Assembly: GCF_048544455.1 (NCBI RefSeq)
Contig: NC_133537.1
Span: forward strand, 15,189,541-15,253,540
Reading direction: 5' to 3'
Origin: Silene latifolia
Taxonomy: Eukaryota > Streptophyta > Magnoliopsida > Caryophyllales > Caryophyllaceae
Length of the DNA: 64,000 nucleotides
Below are positions 59,792 to 64,000 of this stretch, piece after piece. Each line of letters starts with the position of its first letter. The first letter of the stretch is position 1. Both the position numbers and the translations under genes were made by a program. Below the pieces are notes generated by a model. The model ran no database searches. It saw only the letters and a list, made by a program, of their open reading frames with translations, and had not been told where the DNA came from.

Positions 59792-61932
59792 AAATCCCCT
59801 GATGAGATTAAGAAATGTGTATTCAGTATTCCCTCAAACAAATCCCCTGGTCCTGATGGTTATACCAGTCACTTTTATAAGGATTCTTGGGACATTGTGG
59901 GTAATGATATTTGTGAGGCTGTTATTAATTTTTTTGACACTGGTAAGTTGTTAACTCAGATAAATTCTACTGTCATCACTTTGATCCCTAAGATTGACAG
60001 GCCTACTAGTGTAAAGCATTACAGACCTATCTCTTGCTGTAATGTACTTTATAAAATTATTTCAAAGTTACTTTGTTCTAGATTGGCTCTTATTCTCTCT
60101 GATTTGATATACAAGACTCAAGGTGCATTTGTTAAAGGGAGGAGCATTTTGGAAAATATATTGATTTGCCAAGATCTCATTAGGCAGTATAATAGAGGGA
60201 AAGCCTCTCCTAGATGTCTTTTCAAGCTTGACCTTCAAAAAGCTTATGATTCAATTGAATGGGCTTTTGTAGACCAGATGTTAGAGGCTCTTCTTTTCCC
60301 TGAGAAGTTTAGAAGAATGATTATGCTTTGTATATCTACTCCAACCTATACTCTTAACCTTAATGGTGCTCATTTTGGATTTTTTAATGGAAGGAGGGGG
60401 CTTAGGCAAGGTGACCCTATCTCTCCTCTTATTTTCTGCATCTGTATGGAGTATTTATCAAGACTTATGGACTTTGCTACTAGGAAGTGGTATTTCAGAT
60501 ATCATCCTATGTGTAAGAGCTTGAGATTGACTCATTTACTCTTTGCTGATGATCTCCTAATGTTCAGTAAAAGGTGATGTGCAATCTATCATGCTTATCC
60601 TTAGGGTGTTGGCTACTTTTTCTGGCTCTTCTGGACTTAAGGTCAATGCTGCTAAATCAGAGGTGGTATTCAATGGAGTGCCAGAGTCCCTGAAAAATGA
60701 TATAGCTCAGGTCTCTGGATTTCAAGAAGGTAATCTTCCTTTTAAATACCTTGGGAATCCTATTCAACCTGGCAGACTAACCAAGGCTGACTGTAATGTA
60801 CTTTTGGATAAAATTGTTTCAAAGATTAGAGATATAGGGGCTAGAAAACTAAGCTATGCTGGTAGACTAGTCCTTTTAAACTCTGTGCTGAATACCTTGC
60901 ACAATTACGGGATTCCATCTTCTTGATCCCTAAGGGTGTTGTTAAGAGAATAGAGGGTATTTGCAAGAACTTTCTCTGGTGTGGGGGTTCAGATTATAAC
61001 AGGGCACCTTTGGTGGCATGGCATCATGTTTGTTGCAGTAAAAAAGAAGGTGGTTTGGGTATCAAAGATGCTGGGGTGTGGAATATAGCTAGTGTGGGAA
61101 AGCTAGTGAATTGGATTTATACAAAGGCTGATACATTATGGGTCCTTTGGATAGATCATGTCTATATGAAAGGTGCTGATTGGACTGCTTATCATCCTCC
61201 TCTTGACTCCAACTGGAATTGGAGGAATATTTGCAGGGTTAAAGATCTTTTAGTAGGTGGATATCAGGATAATTGTTGGATTGCTTCGACTGGTGAATAC
61301 ACTATCAGTGCAGGGTACCATTGGTTACAGGATACACACCCACCTGTCCTCCGGTATCAGGATGTTTGGGATCCTTGGGTTCTTCCCAAACATGCTTTTA
61401 TTGGTTGGTTGATTCATAGGGCAGCCTTGAACACAAGATCTAAGTTGTTTAAGCTGGGCCTAAGTACTACAACAAGCTGTGTCCTTTGTGAGATGGGGGA
61501 GGAGACACATTATCATTTATTCTGGGAATGTGCCCACTCCTCAAGGGTTATTGCAGGTTTGGAACAATGGTTACAGCTGAAACTCACTACTCCTTCTAGC
61601 TCCTTATCTAAGCTGCAAAGAAGAATTTGTAGGGTAGTCAAGATGGCTGCCTGGTATGCTCTCTGGATGCAAAGGAACTCTGCTCGGTTGGACCTCATTC
61701 TTTGCAGGCCTGAGAAGGTGACTCAACAAATACAGCAACAGGTGCATGGTAGACTTGTAGGCAAGTTAAGTAATTGTATCATGCCAAGGGATTGTAATTG
61801 GCTAAGTAAGATTAATATTAGATGTCCTTTTTATACTTAGTCTATTGTGAGGGTGGAGTCTTGTAAAGATTGGGATGTAAAACTTCTTTATTATTAATTC
61901 AAAAGCTCACATTCTACCAAAAAAAAAAAAAA
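59792..61932 (+). mobile_element. L1-type LINE, 5'-truncated, with poly(A) and 15-bp TSD
   Basis: The 3' part of ORF2: reverse transcriptase (NKSPGPDGYT, HYRPISCCNVLYKIISK, QGAFVKGRSI, FKLDLQKAYDSI, GLRQGDPISP, LLFADDLLMF with the ADD core at 60545-60553), then a zf-RVT domain (WVLPKHAFIGWLIHRAALNT, CVLCEMGEETHYHLFWEC) and a stop at 61838-61840. A 3' UTR and a poly(A) run (61919-61932) follow. AGAATAACCCAAAAA is duplicated at 59777-59791 and 61933-61947. The endonuclease and 5' half are missing. Two frame changes are seen: an extra base near 60575 and a missing base near 60910. No RNase H. The insertion is in the right arm of the Mutator-like fold-back element. Confidence 0.93.
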
Positions 61933-61951
61933 AGAATAACCCAAAAATTAA

Positions 61952-63045
61952 CGAAATTTAGGCTTACTTTATTTTTTTACTAGTTTGAAAGCTCGTACTT
62001 CATACGGGTTAATGACCTTGATTATTTTAAAACTAAGTTATAAAATATTATCGAATAGGTCTTTTGAAGTTCAAATCCGGGTGTCACATAATTCTAAAAA
62101 AAATGAAATATCCTAATCTCTTGTGGTCTCTTGATACGTACTTGATTCTAAGTATTAAGTAGCCTCTAAAGCTTTGTTATCTCGAATTCTAGCAAAATTT
62201 ATTAAGTATTAATCATCATAAGTGTAAGGGAATCGGAGCGCTTTGATAGCCCTTATGATTAATATAAAGATAGGTGTGAAATTAATGAATAGTTTACATC
62301 TGTATTTTGTGAGGGGGAATAAAGCAAATGTAAACTTTTAACTGGGATGGAGGGAGTATATATTTTGTTTGAACCATATACCTAACCTTCAATATGGACA
62401 ATTTACTTACACATGTCATGCTTTTAAATTAGTCACTAGTTTTGTGACCCGTGAAAAATCAGGGGTGTCATTTAAAGTTATGTTTTCATCAAGACGTTTT
62501 TTTTTATCTATTGTACATCAATTCATGCTAGTGACTTAGTGAGTATCGAGTGATGATATGGTGTCGTATTAATGCTACTAGGTTCGTCTAGTAAGATCTA
62601 AATAAACACGCACTAATGAAAGTAGGAATACAATGATACATAAGCTAACTAAATTACTGTGGTAACATACCAATCAATTGAGCGTTAAATGATACATGAT
62701 ACGGATTTAGTAAATAACCAAATTATTTCCATCGTCGTTGTCTCTTCGATATCCAGAGCCATAATGGCCCGAAATTATTGTTATGTATTGGTTAAAGTAA
62801 GAAATCTCCCAAAAAAAAATTCTAGGAAGAATTCGAGAAATATGCTAACTCATAAAAATCCACATACTTGTAAGTTGTTATTTTCATGTATTGATATTCA
62901 AGTGTGTTTTTCTCCTGAAATTTATAAATTGTACATACAAATTAGTATTATGACAAAATCATATGCCCACAAAATACAATAAAACAATATCAAATGAGGG
63001 TAAATGATTATAATGGAAATTAAAAGAGCATATGAGAAAAACAAA
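61952..63045. other. No gene recognised
   Basis: AT-rich. A phrase near 61980 (ACTAGTTTGAAAGCTCGTAC) resembles one near 39425 and another near 62435, likely a diverged repeat terminus. No domain or RNA gene is seen. Confidence 0.35.
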
Positions 63046-63925
63046 TGAGCTTTAGGATGATACAAAAAAATGCATATCTATTATTATGCTTATGGAATGA
63101 ACATTATCATTTCGAGATAAAAAAAAGTAGGAACTAAAAAACCATAATTTCATGAAAGTTTTTAAGGTAAACTAAAAATACGCATCATTATAAAGGAATA
63201 TGAGAAATGAGTTATGGGGAAAGAAGATGAAAAGTGTAGTTAAAAGTTAATGGTGAATTGAATAAGGTATTCAAGTGGGGGGAGATAAAATATTTATTAC
63301 CTTTATTAATTTTTTATAAGGTTATAATTGTAAGAATACATATTAGGGAATCGTTTAAAAAAAAAATATGACAAGACTTGCAATATGACTTCTTTGAAAT
63401 CACATAGTTATGCCACTTAACTTATCACTTAAAAATGTGCGTAATGTTAGCTTTTTTATATTATTGTATATGAGCTTTAGGATGATACAAAAAAATGCAT
63501 ATCTATTGTTATGCTTATGGAATGAACGTTATCATTTCGAGATAAAAAATAGTTGGAATTACAAAGCATTATTTCATGAAAGTTTTCAAGGTAAACTAAA
63601 AATATGAATAATTATAAAGGAACTTGAGAAATAAGTTATGGAGAAAGAAGATGAAAAGTATAGTTAAAAGTTAATGGTGAATTGAATATGGTATTCAAGT
63701 GGAGGGAGGTAAAACGTTTATTACTTTTATTAGTTTCTTATAAGATTATAATTATAAGAATAAATTTTAGGGGAATCATTTTAAAAAAAAAAACATGACA
63801 AAACTTGCAATATGATTTCTTTGAAATCACATGGTTATGTCACTTAGCTTATCACATGGTTATGCCACTTAACTTATCACTTAAAAATGTGCGTGATGTT
63901 AGTTTTTTTTATATTATTGTATATG
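63046..63925 (+). repeat. Tandem duplication of a 425-bp AT-rich unit
   Basis: Two adjacent copies start at 63046 and 63471 with TGAGCTTTAGGATGATACAA. They run through TGGAATGAAC, GAAAGAAGATGAAAAGT and TTGCAATATGAYTTCTTTGA to TATATTATTGTATATG. The second copy has a small internal duplication around TTATCACATGGTTATG. No coding capacity is seen. Confidence 0.85.
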
Positions 63926-64000
63926 TTTCATGTTATGTTGTAAACAATTAAATAATCAAAAAAATTAATGGATTCAGAAAATATCTTATGTAATACTCCC

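Larger units (their letters stand above)
42509..61942. mobile_element. Fold-back Mutator-like MITE (about 831 bp before later insertions)
   Basis: 42509-42878 is repeated in inverse at 59426-59776 plus 61933-61942. It starts GGGTTTTTTTATATGGTAAC against GGGTTATTCTACATAGTAAC and continues to AAAGTAGTAAATATACC on both arms, with most bases matching. AAAAATTAA (9 bp) lies immediately outside each end (42500-42508 and 61943-61951), as expected of Mutator elements. Only about 100 bp of loop (59331-59425) is original. The rest of the span is later insertions: a solo LTR in the loop (42884-59325) and a LINE in the right arm (59792-61932). No coding capacity is seen. Confidence 0.85.

Overview
This window is nuclear DNA from a flowering plant, almost certainly a eudicot. 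Genes are interrupted by GT-AG introns, the three intact genes belong to plant families, and the intergenic space is dense with MITEs, SINEs, a LINE, Mutator-like relics and LTR retroelements. Frequent short motifs of the CGGAGTA type suggest Caryophyllales, but that is a weak inference.

The left third (1-20 kb) is the host-gene region. A complete C2-GRAM-VASt membrane-contact-type protein gene lies on + (581-7237, 8 coding exons, 973 codons). It is followed by a NETWORKED 4 actin-binding protein gene on + (11370-14058, 3 coding exons, about 594 codons). A nodulin-like major facilitator transporter gene lies on - (15147-19819, 3 exons, 541 codons). All splice junctions keep frame, so these three look functional. 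Their introns and spacers hold small elements: a purine-rich MITE cluster at 9.0-10.1 kb, a Tourist-like and a Stowaway-like MITE in the transporter intron, and a SINE with a 16-bp target duplication just upstream.

The middle (20.8-36 kb) is a decayed Mutator-type region. A broken FAR1/MULE transposase gene (+) converges on a long broken Ulp1-like protease gene (-). The protease gene appears to encode two successive Ulp1 modules: the first has lost its catalytic residues, the second keeps His, Asp and Cys. A 2.9-kb solo-LTR-like insertion with a 5-bp TSD sits in the first module. A small F-box-like ORF (-) lies beyond the protease start. Between and around these ORFs are degenerate arrays with a roughly 22-bp period, built on GTGTATSTAGC, all in one orientation. 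I found no terminal inverted repeats bounding the whole.

From 36 to 42.5 kb there are only repeats (TA microsatellite, a second SINE with a 17-bp TSD, three TIR elements) and an RNase H relic.

From 42.5 to 61.95 kb lies a nest resolved by target-site duplications. An 831-bp fold-back Mutator-like element (9-bp TSD, TIRs of about 370 bp) received a solo LTR in its loop. That LTR received a gag-only LTR retroelement, and that element received a second gag-only LTR retroelement with an extra partial tandem unit. Separately, a 5'-truncated L1-type LINE hit the far TIR end. All three LTR families carry clusters of a short ACTCGRYCGAGT-type palindrome at comparable places. The last 2 kb is AT-rich with a 425-bp tandem duplication.
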